Shown: positions 1-6,345 of the stretch, piece by piece
Position numbering within the stretch: the stretch's first letter is position 1
Layout of the letters: each line of letters begins with the position of its first letter
Source of the DNA: Bacteroidota bacterium
Lineage (GTDB): Bacteria; Bacteroidota; Bacteroidia; Chitinophagales; Saprospiraceae
NCBI GenBank assembly: GCA_018969455.1
Contig: JAGWYI010000157.1
Coordinates: 1 to 8,365, forward strand
Direction of reading: 5' to 3'
DNA: 8,365 nucleotides
Translations under genes and position numbers: made by a program
The notes under the pieces: generated by a model
Told to the model about the DNA's origin: nothing
The model's input: only the letters and a program-made list of their open reading frames with translations
The model's database searches: none

Positions 1-150
1 AATTTCTTCTGCGACCCAGTCTTCGATGTTTTTGGTGTTGCTGGAAAAGTTCACGCCCACACCCACTATGGTTTTTCCCAGTTCCCAGGCGTTTGGGTCG
101 TTTTGGGGCTTATATTCTTCGCCATGTGCGTTTTTGCGTGTGATGTACAT
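1..150 (-). CDS. Hypothetical protein, N-terminal part only
   Basis: An open frame runs from an ATG at 150 to the window edge without a stop, giving the first 50 residues (MYITRKNAHGEEYKP at the start, NIEDWVAEEI at the visible end). I do not recognise the family. The visible part is hydrophilic, with no signal peptide or membrane segment, so a cytoplasmic protein is likely. A glycine/valine stretch (TIVGVGVNF, residues 27-35) looks like a buried beta strand. AGGA lies about 7 bases before the ATG, but ribosome binding sites mean little in this phylum. The frame stays open further upstream, including a GTG about 33 bases before the ATG, so the true start is uncertain. It is transcribed away from the tRNA gene. 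Confidence 0.5.
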   Translation of the reverse strand, partial: MYITRKNAHGEEYKPQNDPNAWELGKTIVGVGVNFSSNTKNIEDWVAEEI

Positions 151-434
151 CCCAAATCCTATACAATCAGTGTGGAACACGTGAATGATTGCTGCCCGTA
201 TAGTGGAAGTTATCCTAAATCTGCGTGTTGATTTTAAATATTTTAAGGGAGAAGAAGCGTAGGAGCGCAACTCAGGTCCTGATTTGGGTGAAATGCATAG
301 CAGGCTTGATGCAGCCAAATTGGGTGAGGACTTATTTTTTAGGGCTTGGAGTGCAATAAAATTTATCAAGGCTTTGCAAAATTGCATCCAATGCGCTTAT
401 CTTTGCACCCGCTTTCCGAAAGGTTGGTAAAATT
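151..434. other. Intergenic region, divergent
   Basis: This 284-base gap lies between the start of the leftmost gene (read leftwards) and the tRNA (read rightwards). Its right part holds the tRNA promoter. On the plus strand it contains only tiny open frames, such as about 25 codons from 185, with no recognisable product. I see no second RNA gene or repeat in it. Confidence 0.5.
373..405 (+). promoter_or_regulatory. Bacteroidota-type promoter of the tRNA gene
   Basis: A TTTG at 373-376 and a perfect TAnnTTTG (TATCTTTG) at 398-405 are separated by 21 bases. This matches the -33/-7 pattern known for the primary sigma factor of Bacteroidetes. Transcription would begin around 409-412, about 25 bases before the mature tRNA, leaving a short leader for RNase P to remove. 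Both boxes are seen directly; their use is inferred. Confidence 0.55.
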
Positions 435-508
435 GGCGCGATAGCTCAGTTGGTCAGAGCGTGCGATTCATAATCGCAAGGTCGGGAGTTCAAGCCTCCC
501 TCGCGCTA
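435..508 (+). tRNA. tRNA with CAT anticodon (elongator Met, or Ile2 if lysidinylated)
   Basis: A complete 74-base cloverleaf is visible. The acceptor stem is GGCGCGA (435-441) with TCGCGCT (501-507), including a G-T first pair. The D arm GCTC/GAGC is at 444-460, and the anticodon stem TGCGA/TCGCA at 462-478 carries the loop TTCATAA with CAT at 469-471. The T stem GGGAG/CTCCC has the loop TTCAAGC, and the discriminator is A508. CCA is not encoded (ACAAA follows), as is usual in Bacteroidota. The anticodon stem lacks the three G-C pairs of an initiator tRNA and the acceptor end is paired, so this is not the initiator. The sequence alone does not let me separate elongator Met from the Ile2 species read after lysidine modification. 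Confidence 0.93.
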
Positions 509-518
509 CAAAGCAGTG

Positions 519-550
519 AAACCGCCTGTGCCACTTGGCCCAGGCGGTTT
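519..550. terminator. Rho-independent terminator hairpin, possibly bidirectional
   Basis: A perfect 10-bp stem, AAACCGCCTG (519-528) with CAGGCGGTTT (541-550), starts 10 bases after the tRNA. A further GCC/GGC pairing is possible inside the loop. On the plus strand it is followed by TCATTTTG, an interrupted T tract. On the minus strand the stem ends in TTT and lies 35 bases after the ribH stop, so it may also end the leftward transcript. Confidence 0.75.
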
Positions 551-585
551 TCATTTTGTCGGGTTTTCTTTCAGCAGACGGGGAA

Positions 586-1104
586 TTATTGAAAGCCTAT
601 GGGTTTTTTACCTTCTTTTCCTGCCCGTTTTAGTTCAGCCATACGGATTGCAGCGACAGCAGCCTCAATGCCTTTGTTTCCGTGGCTACCTCCGGCCCTT
701 TCAGCAGCCTGTTCTTCGTTATTGGGCGTTAAAACACCGAATATAAAGGCCCTTCCACTTGCGATGCTCAGGTTCATCAGGCCATTGGCAACTGCCTGAT
801 TGATGTATTCATCGTGTTGTGTTTCACCTTTTATGACACATCCCAGGCAAATAACAGCATCGGGGTTGTGTTTTCCTGCAAGTATGCGCGCGCCAGCGGG
901 CAACTCGAATGCGCCTGGAACCTGTAGTGTGTAAATGTTTTCGGGTTTTGCGCCGTGGGCCAATAAGGTTTCATAACAGCCATCATACAGGGCATGTGTG
1001 ATGTTGGGGTAATAGTCAGAAATGACGATTCCAAACTGCATTTCCGATGCATCGGGAATGTTGGAGGCGTCATAATTAGACAAATTTTTGGATGCAGAAG
1101 CCAT
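586..1104 (-). CDS. ribH: 6,7-dimethyl-8-ribityllumazine synthase
   Basis: RibH condenses 5-amino-6-ribitylamino-uracil with 3,4-dihydroxy-2-butanone 4-phosphate to form 6,7-dimethyl-8-ribityllumazine, the penultimate step of riboflavin synthesis. It acts in the cytoplasm. The 172-residue product has the family signatures in order: FGIVISDYY (24-32, substrate pocket), VPGAFELP (62-69), CLGCVIKGETQHDEY (86-100) with the catalytic-type histidine His97, FGVLTPNNEEQA (122-133), and ERAGG (135-139) with Arg136 for phosphate binding, then GNKG (142-145). The N-terminal 20 residues before the first strand match the extension usual in Bacteroidota RibH, supporting this ATG. The ATG overlaps the stop of the preceding lipoprotein gene by one base (TAATG), so translation is probably coupled. 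The gene ends 35 bases before a hairpin terminator. No other rib gene is in the window. Confidence 0.96.
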   Translation of the reverse strand: MASASKNLSNYDASNIPDASEMQFGIVISDYYPNITHALYDGCYETLLAHGAKPENIYTLQVPGAFELPAGARILAGKHNPDAVICLGCVIKGETQHDEYINQAVANGLMNLSIASGRAFIFGVLTPNNEEQAAERAGGSHGNKGIEAAVAAIRMAELKRAGKEGKKPIGFQ

Positions 1105-1928
1105 TATTCAGCAGGTTTACGGGTGAAGGCATAAAGCGGCTTACCAAGCACAAATGTTCCTTTTTCTTCCGGATTTTGTTCTACCAGGTTATAGATGGTA
1201 AGCGTATCGTGTTTGGCGCTGTATTTAAAGGAGCAAATTTTCTCTGAACCTTCTTTTTTGGAATTTCGAAGCGTGATTACATCAAGGTACGGGCCGGCAA
1301 CAAAGCAGTCGCCTCCGGTACATATTTCATATCGATCGTAATCTTTAAATTTTTGGATAAAACCGCCCGGGGTAAAAAGAATGTTGTTTTCCGATGGTTT
1401 TCCTACCCTTGTAAAAGCGCCGCTAAACAGGTTGTGGTTGAGTGCAGTTAGGAAGGAACGGTAGCCATCGGCAGCGCCAGCCTTGGATTTGATGTAGCGA
1501 TCGATATAAGTTCCGCTTGGGGCCGCGTCGAAAACGGTGATGTCCATTTCTTTTTCTTTATTGCCCAAAACCATGAAAATGGATGTTTTTTCGCCGCGTG
1601 CGCCCACAATTTCAAGGGTATCTGCCCGCATTTTAAAGGGCAATTTGAAATTTTCAAACCCGTTGAAGCATTCTACGCTATCCTTAAAAACCGGGCTAAA
1701 AGAAAAAGCGTAAGCGTAGGGCAAATGCGTTTCGTTCATGGCTTGCAACACCGAGCCGTATTGATTGGCGCGTCCGCAAAAATCGATGTTTACCCAATGT
1801 CCGGCAAGGGCATTCAGCACTTCTTCCGGAGAATTAGGACCCTTTGAACCCTTGGTTTGTCCGGCATCGGAAGCGCATCCTGTCCACAAAATGGCCAGCA
1901 AGGGTAAAATTCTATAAATCTTGTTCAT
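1104..1928 (-). CDS. Unrecognised lipoprotein
   Basis: I do not recognise a family. With the ATG at 1928 the product has 274 residues and begins with a lipoprotein signal: MNKIYR, a hydrophobic stretch (ILPLLAILW), then a lipobox ending TGC with the lipidated cysteine at residue 18. It should be anchored to a membrane facing the periplasm or the cell surface. The mature part is rich in beta-prone segments and seems to fall into two similar halves, each with a phenylalanine-rich strand region and a DTLxI strand (FKMRADTLEIVG around 98-109, FKYSAKHDTLTIYN around 234-247). Five further cysteines (51, 87, 203, 208, 232), including CTGGDC, could form disulfides. A TTG at 1943 in the same frame is a possible start that overlaps the upstream stop, but the ATG gives the proper signal peptide. 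It sits 11 bases after the LysM gene and overlaps ribH by one base. Confidence 0.8.
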   Translation of the reverse strand: MNKIYRILPLLAILWTGCASDAGQTKGSKGPNSPEEVLNALAGHWVNIDFCGRANQYGSVLQAMNETHLPYAYAFSFSPVFKDSVECFNGFENFKLPFKMRADTLEIVGARGEKTSIFMVLGNKEKEMDITVFDAAPSGTYIDRYIKSKAGAADGYRSFLTALNHNLFSGAFTRVGKPSENNILFTPGGFIQKFKDYDRYEICTGGDCFVAGPYLDVITLRNSKKEGSEKICSFKYSAKHDTLTIYNLVEQNPEEKGTFVLGKPLYAFTRKPAE

Positions 1929-1939
1929 GTCAGGAAATG

Positions 1940-2806
1940 TCAAGTTTGTTTTAAATATTTAATTTTCACAAAAAAACGGGGGTCTTTGGCGCCAATCTTT
2001 CGTGCTGCCTCTGGCGAAAGAATCAATTCGATGTTGTGTTCATATCCTTCCGGTATTCGACCGATCACTTTGGCATACACCGTTCGGCTGTAAATGGGGT
2101 TGGTTACGGCCAATACAGAGCCGATGGCTGCATCTCGGTGCAATGCGTACAAGTCGCCTTTTTCTTTGCTATCCCGCTGCCAAAAACACACTCCTTGCGC
2201 ATCCTGTTCTTTCAATTTTTGTTTTTCGTTGTTAAACTGATTGCGCAGGGTGTTGGATACAGCTGCGGGCCTTGCTGGTCGCCACTCCGGGAGGATGCCA
2301 TTTTTATCCATCCACCCCATCAAAATCAATTGTCCGGGATGTATTTGTTCCGATCGCATGCGGTTTCGCTTAATGATCGAATCAACGGGCATGTCGAAAT
2401 GGCGTTTACAAATTTGGTAAAGGTTGTCGCCATTTTGTACCACATAATAAATGGGTACATATTTCCAGGTACGAAAATTGGCGGTTTTATACCGCAAAAT
2501 AGCGCGATTGGGCAAGGGGATTTTTACTGTAGTTCCGGTTCGCAGGGTAGGATCGTTGCGGAATTGCGGATTGTAATTGTACAGTTCCTCCAGACTTAAA
2601 CTGTAATAACGGGCGATGGAAAAAAGGGTTTGTTTGGGCTTTACTGGATGAAAAACTACCTTTTTCCCACCTTCAATGGCCATAAGCAGGGTGTCACGGA
2701 AGTTTAGAACCGGCGTTGCCGCTTCCCGTTCAGGCGTTTGGGCGCTCATCACTCCTGTGTACAGCAGGCAGCTTATCAGGATCAGCTTAAGCCCTATTGA
2801 ACGCAT
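1940..2806 (-). CDS. Secreted LysM-repeat protein with C-terminal RlpA-like double-psi barrel
   Basis: The product is probably a periplasmic or outer-membrane-associated peptidoglycan-binding protein. With the ATG at 2806 it has 288 residues: a signal peptide (MRSIGLKLILISCLLYTGVMSA, likely cleaved before QTPE), a first LysM around 52-99 (VKPKQTLFSIARYYSLSLEE, then NP and a KIPLP end), and a second around 119-164 (YVVQNGDNLYQICKRHF, then HPGQLI). A charged linker follows, then an RlpA-like barrel around 204-286 (DLYALHRDAAIGSVLAVTNP, then SPEAARKIGA). LysM domains bind N-acetylglucosamine in peptidoglycan. The DRGP loop of lytic RlpA proteins is replaced by IGRIP, so lytic activity is doubtful. 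The frame extends to an ATG at 2863, but that would put 19 polar/aromatic residues before the signal peptide. It is the first gene of the three-gene leftward set. Confidence 0.87.
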   Translation of the reverse strand: MRSIGLKLILISCLLYTGVMSAQTPEREAATPVLNFRDTLLMAIEGGKKVVFHPVKPKQTLFSIARYYSLSLEELYNYNPQFRNDPTLRTGTTVKIPLPNRAILRYKTANFRTWKYVPIYYVVQNGDNLYQICKRHFDMPVDSIIKRNRMRSEQIHPGQLILMGWMDKNGILPEWRPARPAAVSNTLRNQFNNEKQKLKEQDAQGVCFWQRDSKEKGDLYALHRDAAIGSVLAVTNPIYSRTVYAKVIGRIPEGYEHNIELILSPEAARKIGAKDPRFFVKIKYLKQT

Positions 2807-2930
2807 AATTTCGAATTGAAATGATATAAATCCTTGCATCTCAGAAAGTTGAAATTCAAACATCCGTTTTAGATCCTGCTGACTACCAGATTTCTGGATA
2901 AATTTTCCGGTTTATTGATTTCCTTCGCTG

Positions 2931-2938
2931 CAAAAATA
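2931..2938 (-). promoter_or_regulatory. Candidate -7 box for the LysM-lipoprotein-ribH set
   Basis: Read on the minus strand this is TATTTTTG, a perfect Bacteroidota TAnnTTTG box followed by C. Transcription would start near 2925, leaving roughly 120 bases before the preferred LysM start at 2806. The upstream TTTG is only 12 bases away instead of the usual ~19-21, so the -33 element is poor. It lies in the divergent gap, about 40 bases before kdsB. Confidence 0.4.
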
Positions 2939-2978
2939 CAGTCTTCGTTTCAAAGGATTTCATAACAATACTTAAATC

Positions 2979-3704
2979 ATGATTTTAGGCGTCATTCCGG
3001 CACGATATGCATCTACCCGTTTCCCTGGCAAACCTCTGGTAGAAATTCAGGGTAAAACCATGATCCAAAGGGTATATGAACAGGCATCGCAATGCGGTCG
3101 CTTACAGGAATTGGTGGTTGCAACCGACGATGCACGCATTTTTTCGCATGTGCAAGATTTCGGTGGCAAGGCCCTTATGACCAGTTCGGAGCACCCGAGC
3201 GGCACAGATCGTTGTGCCGAACTTGCCTTGAAACGACCCGATGCTACCCACATTGTGAACATTCAAGGCGATGAGCCTTTTATTTTGCCCCAACAAATAG
3301 ATTTACTGGTAAATACTTTACTCGAATCGCCCGATGTGGAAATTGCCACCCTTGCCAAAAACATCGAAGAGGCGCATGCCCTTTTTGATCCCAATTGTGT
3401 AAAAGTAGCATTCAACGCACAGGGTAAAGCCATTTATTTCAGTCGGCACCCCATTCCTTATTTGAGGGGCCTGGATCCCGCAAACTGGATTGATGCCTTT
3501 ACTTATTTCAAGCACATCGGGTTGTATGGATTTAAACGCGAAACTTTATTGGCATTAGCGCAGCTGAAACCCACTCCGCTCGAACGCGCCGAATCGCTGG
3601 AGCAATTGCGTTGGCTCGAACACGGGTATTCCATTCATGTGGGCATTACCTCTTGGGAAACCCAGGGAATTGACACCCCGGCTGATTTGGATCGCTTCGT
3701 TTAG
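2979..3704 (+). CDS. kdsB: 3-deoxy-manno-octulosonate cytidylyltransferase (CMP-Kdo synthetase)
   Basis: KdsB activates Kdo with CTP to CMP-Kdo, the donor for joining the inner core sugar to lipid A in LPS synthesis. It is a soluble cytoplasmic enzyme. At 241 residues it has the family's usual length. Visible motifs in order: IPARYASTRFPGKPL (6-20, nucleotide-binding loop), ATD (48-50), HPSGTDR (72-78), NIQGDEPF (94-101) with Asp98, YFSRHPIPY (153-161), KHIGLYGF (178-185), ESLEQLR (205-211) and IDTPADL (231-237) with Asp232. Asp98 and Asp232 align with the two magnesium-binding aspartates of E. coli KdsB. No Shine-Dalgarno is seen; the bases before ATG are A/T-rich. It stands alone on its strand and converges on the potassium channel gene with a four-base overlap. 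Confidence 0.96.
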   Translation: MILGVIPARYASTRFPGKPLVEIQGKTMIQRVYEQASQCGRLQELVVATDDARIFSHVQDFGGKALMTSSEHPSGTDRCAELALKRPDATHIVNIQGDEPFILPQQIDLLVNTLLESPDVEIATLAKNIEEAHALFDPNCVKVAFNAQGKAIYFSRHPIPYLRGLDPANWIDAFTYFKHIGLYGFKRETLLALAQLKPTPLERAESLEQLRWLEHGYSIHVGITSWETQGIDTPADLDRFV

Positions 3705-4681
3705 TTGGCGAGCGCAGTATCGGGTGCGGGTTCCAATAATTCGTATTGTCCCACTTTGCTGGTCATAACCCTTGCCTTACCCTTGCGACTGCGACCAATG
3801 ACGGGCAAAAATTTGGCATTCCACACCATTTCTTCGGCTGTATATGACCTGCGAATGTGTACCATTTGCTGATTGCCTTCATCTGTCCCTTTTACCAGAA
3901 TCAAAAACTCGGCGCCTGCGTCCTGTAAATCCTGGCTGGAAAAACCATACAGCGGACTGTTCTCATTCAAATCATGTACGATGGTCCAGGACAAAGAAAA
4001 GAATGATATTTTGCTGATTTCCAGGGCCAAGGCATAAAATCGGCGATTTAATACCCCCGATTCGTCTCTTTGATTCAAGGTTACGATCACCTGAACTTCT
4101 GTTTCTATAAGTTCGCTGCGGGCAGCATTAATCATGCGGAACATCAGCGCCATACCAGAGCGATAAGGCGAAACCAGGAGCTTGTCGCTGAAGGCAATGC
4201 GCGCGACCGGGCGGGAAAATCGACCATAAAGCAGGCCGGATACCAGGGCGAAAATGAGTAATCCCAAAAACGATTCAACAGATGCTACCAGATTGGTCAG
4301 AATGCCAGTAGGACTAATATGGCCGTATCCTACAGTGGTTAGAGTTTGACTGCTGAAAAAATAGGCTTGCATGAAATTATGTCCAAAACCTCCCGGCGTA
4401 ATTCCTTGCAAATGTTCAACCCCCAAACAACAATAAAGGAGGGAAAAAATCAGGTTGACCAAGATGAAGCTGGTAAAAATATAGAGAAAAAAGGTCCAAC
4501 CCGGCATCATCATCAAATTAAAATAGGTGTTATCCCAAAGGCCAAATCGTTCACGTTCAACATTAAATACACCATCGGGATTCATCATGCGCCCCGAATC
4601 GGTAAGGGTTTTGCCAAACCCCAGTTCTTGCTCGGGGGGCTTGTTGGAAACACGCTTGATGATTTTGGGAAGAATGCTCAT
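3701..4681 (-). CDS. Inward-rectifier-type potassium channel (KirBac family)
   Basis: This is a tetrameric inner-membrane K+ channel subunit of 326 residues. In order: a cytoplasmic N-terminus with an amphipathic slide-helix region (FGLWDNTYFNLMMMPGW, 46-62), TM1 around 63-86, a pore helix around 101-114, the selectivity filter TVGYG (116-120), TM2 around 128-152 ending in GRFSRP (153-158), then the cytoplasmic immunoglobulin-like domain. That domain shows FSDKLLVSPYRSG (164-176), LMFRMINAARSELIETEV (179-196), FFSLSWTIVHDLNENSPL (227-244) and the strand pair near IRRSYTAEEMVW. All are KirBac/Kir signatures. Counting back from the end of TM2, the position of the Kir2.1 rectification aspartate (D172) is Phe144, so strong polyamine block is not expected. 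TM2 keeps the glycine at 149. The gene is divergent from the cryptochrome gene across 160 bases and overlaps kdsB at its 3' end. Confidence 0.95.
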   Translation of the reverse strand: MSILPKIIKRVSNKPPEQELGFGKTLTDSGRMMNPDGVFNVERERFGLWDNTYFNLMMMPGWTFFLYIFTSFILVNLIFSLLYCCLGVEHLQGITPGGFGHNFMQAYFFSSQTLTTVGYGHISPTGILTNLVASVESFLGLLIFALVSGLLYGRFSRPVARIAFSDKLLVSPYRSGMALMFRMINAARSELIETEVQVIVTLNQRDESGVLNRRFYALALEISKISFFSLSWTIVHDLNENSPLYGFSSQDLQDAGAEFLILVKGTDEGNQQMVHIRRSYTAEEMVWNAKFLPVIGRSRKGKARVMTSKVGQYELLEPAPDTALAN

Positions 4682-4841
4682 GGAACCTGTTGCTATTTTG
4701 GGTTAAAAATAAAGGACTTATTCAAACAAATGTGCCGCATATAGGTTTAAAGTACACTCTGGATTTGCAGAAAGCCCGTTCGAACTTAAGCTTAAGAAAA
4801 CAAATGGTCTGTTTATCTTATTTTGTATCTAATTTGCGTCC
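4682..4841. promoter_or_regulatory. Divergent intergenic region between K+ channel and cryptochrome genes
   Basis: This 160-base A/T-rich gap must hold the start signals of both flanking genes. It contains a perfect 12-base palindrome, CTTAAGCTTAAG (4785-4796), which is also a tandem copy of CTTAAG and could be a binding site. TTATTTTG at 4818-4825 matches TAnnTTTG at 7 of 8 defined or free positions and lies 16 bases before the cryptochrome ATG. No convincing -33 partner is present for either direction, so I do not assign a promoter. Confidence 0.35.
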
Positions 4842-6266
4842 ATGAAACAAAGTGCAATTGTTTGGTTTCGGCAGGATTTACGGCTTCACGACAATGAAGC
4901 CATTTCTACGGCGCTCAAAATGGCCGAGGAAGTCATACCGGTATTCGTTTTCGATGAACGGGTTTTCAAAGGTACAACGCGCTTTGGATTTCCCAAAACC
5001 GGCGCATTTCGCGCTCAGTTCATGCTGGAAAGCGTGGCTGAATTGCGTTCCGGTTTGCAAGAGCTGGGAAGTAACCTGCTTGTACGCGTAGGCCGCCCGG
5101 AGTGTATAATCGCTGAAATCGCGCAGCAGCGAAAGGTTTCCTGGGTGCTTTGTAATCGGGAACGCACGCAGGAAGAAGTGTTTGTGCAGGATGCACTAGA
5201 ACAGAAATTGTGGACGTTTGGGGTGGAACTGCTGTATACCCGGGGTAAAATGTTGTACTACACCCAAGATTTACCGGTGCCTGTGCATCATACGCCCGAT
5301 ACCTTTACCCAGTTTCGGAAGGAGAATGAGTCCATTACACCAGTTCGTCCGCCTTTGCCTACTCCGAGTTCCATGCCGCCACTACCCGGCAGCCTGGATC
5401 CTGGCGAAATGCCTTCGCTCGAATCATTCGGGCATGAAACGCCACAACAAGACCAGCGAACCACCCTACATTTTAAAGGCGGTGAACGCGAAGGTCTTAA
5501 AAGATTGCGCTATTATTTTTGGGAAAAAGATCTGATAGCCCAATACAAGGAAACACGCAATGGATTGCTGGGTAGCGACTATTCCTCCAAGTTCTCCCCC
5601 TGGCTTTCCGCAGGTTGCCTGTCTCCCAAACTCATTTATCACGAAATAAAAAGATACGAACGCGAACGCGTCGCCAACGAAAGTACCTATTGGCTTTTTT
5701 TCGAATTGCTTTGGCGCGATTACTTTCGGTTGCTTGGGAAAAAATATGGAAATAAAATTTTCTTAAAAGGCGGACCGCAAAGCAAAAATATGCGCCAACT
5801 CAAAAACAACCATGAGCTGTTTAAAGTGTGGGCTGAAGGCAAAACCGGCATTCCCTTCATCGATGCCAACATGCGCGAGCTGAATACCAGCGGTTTTATG
5901 AGCAATCGCGGTCGACAAAATGTGGCCTCTTTTCTGGTCAAAGACCTAAAAGTAAACTGGCAAATGGGCGCTGAATACTTTGAAAGCCTGCTTATCGACT
6001 ACGATCCCTGCTCCAATTGGGGAAACTGGAACTATGTAGCCGGCGTAGGAAGCGACCCCAGAGAGGATCGGTATTTCAATATTCTGACGCAGGCGCGCAA
6101 CTACGATCCGCGCGGTTCCTATGTGCAACATTGGTTGCCCGAACTGGCCAAGGTGCCTCAGGAAAAAATTCACAGACCCGATTTGATTTCTTCGCTGGAT
6201 CGTCAGGAGTATAAACTGAACGGTTATCCAAAACCCATTGTTCGGGTAGAAAAGTGGATTCATTAG
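4842..6266 (+). CDS. DASH-family cryptochrome / photolyase
   Basis: This FAD-dependent blue-light protein belongs to the cry-DASH clade, whose members repair cyclobutane pyrimidine dimers, mainly in single-stranded DNA, and may also signal. It has 474 residues. The N-terminal alpha/beta antenna domain starts with IVWFRQDLRLHDNEA (6-20) and has RERTQEE (106-112) near the expected methenyltetrahydrofolate site. The FAD domain has TRNGLLGSDYSSKFSPWLS (238-256), ELLWRDYFR (288-296), GKTGIPFIDANMREL (333-347), GFMSNRGRQNVASFLVKDL (351-369) and DYDPCSNWGNWNYVAGVG (386-403). GFMSNRGRQNVASF and the long DPREDRYFN ending (405-413) are DASH hallmarks. Asn392 is the FAD N5-facing residue. The inner and middle electron-transfer tryptophans are Trp396 and Trp373, but the expected outer tryptophan is Leu320. 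It is monocistronic and convergent with the DUF2461 gene. Confidence 0.95.
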   Translation: MKQSAIVWFRQDLRLHDNEAISTALKMAEEVIPVFVFDERVFKGTTRFGFPKTGAFRAQFMLESVAELRSGLQELGSNLLVRVGRPECIIAEIAQQRKVSWVLCNRERTQEEVFVQDALEQKLWTFGVELLYTRGKMLYYTQDLPVPVHHTPDTFTQFRKENESITPVRPPLPTPSSMPPLPGSLDPGEMPSLESFGHETPQQDQRTTLHFKGGEREGLKRLRYYFWEKDLIAQYKETRNGLLGSDYSSKFSPWLSAGCLSPKLIYHEIKRYERERVANESTYWLFFELLWRDYFRLLGKKYGNKIFLKGGPQSKNMRQLKNNHELFKVWAEGKTGIPFIDANMRELNTSGFMSNRGRQNVASFLVKDLKVNWQMGAEYFESLLIDYDPCSNWGNWNYVAGVGSDPREDRYFNILTQARNYDPRGSYVQHWLPELAKVPQEKIHRPDLISSLDRQEYKLNGYPKPIVRVEKWIH

Positions 6267-6345
6267 GCGTTGCCAAGGTGCTGAACTGCGTTTGGCATTC
6301 CCAATACTGTAAAAGCAATCGACTGCAGAAGATAATGGCATCCCC

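Noticed and set aside
185..262. A 25-codon plus-strand open frame left of the tRNA
   Set aside because: It is too short, with no start signal, motif or hydrophobic segment to support it.
1926..1943. TTG at 1943 as start of the lipoprotein, overlapping the LysM stop
   Set aside because: The ATG at 1928 gives a normal lipoprotein signal peptide; the TTG adds five residues with no benefit. The overlap is attractive but not enough.
2036..2599. A 187-codon plus-strand open frame opposite the LysM gene
   Set aside because: It lies wholly antisense to a gene with clear LysM and barrel motifs, and its translation has no recognisable domain.
2807..2863. Upstream ATG at 2863 as start of the LysM protein
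   Set aside because: It would place 19 residues ahead of a well-formed signal peptide; the ATG at 2806 is more likely, though not proven.
2899..2906. TAAATTTT as a plus-strand -7 box for kdsB
   Set aside because: It differs from TAnnTTTG at the last base and has no TTTG or TTG at a suitable distance upstream.
4346..4744. A 132-codon plus-strand open frame running over the channel gene start
   Set aside because: It is antisense to the selectivity filter and TM1 region, is basic and low in complexity, and has no domain.
6271..6297. TGCCAA/TTGGCA inverted repeat after the cryptochrome stop
   Set aside because: It has only six pairs with a 15-base loop and no T tract, so it is too weak to call a terminator.
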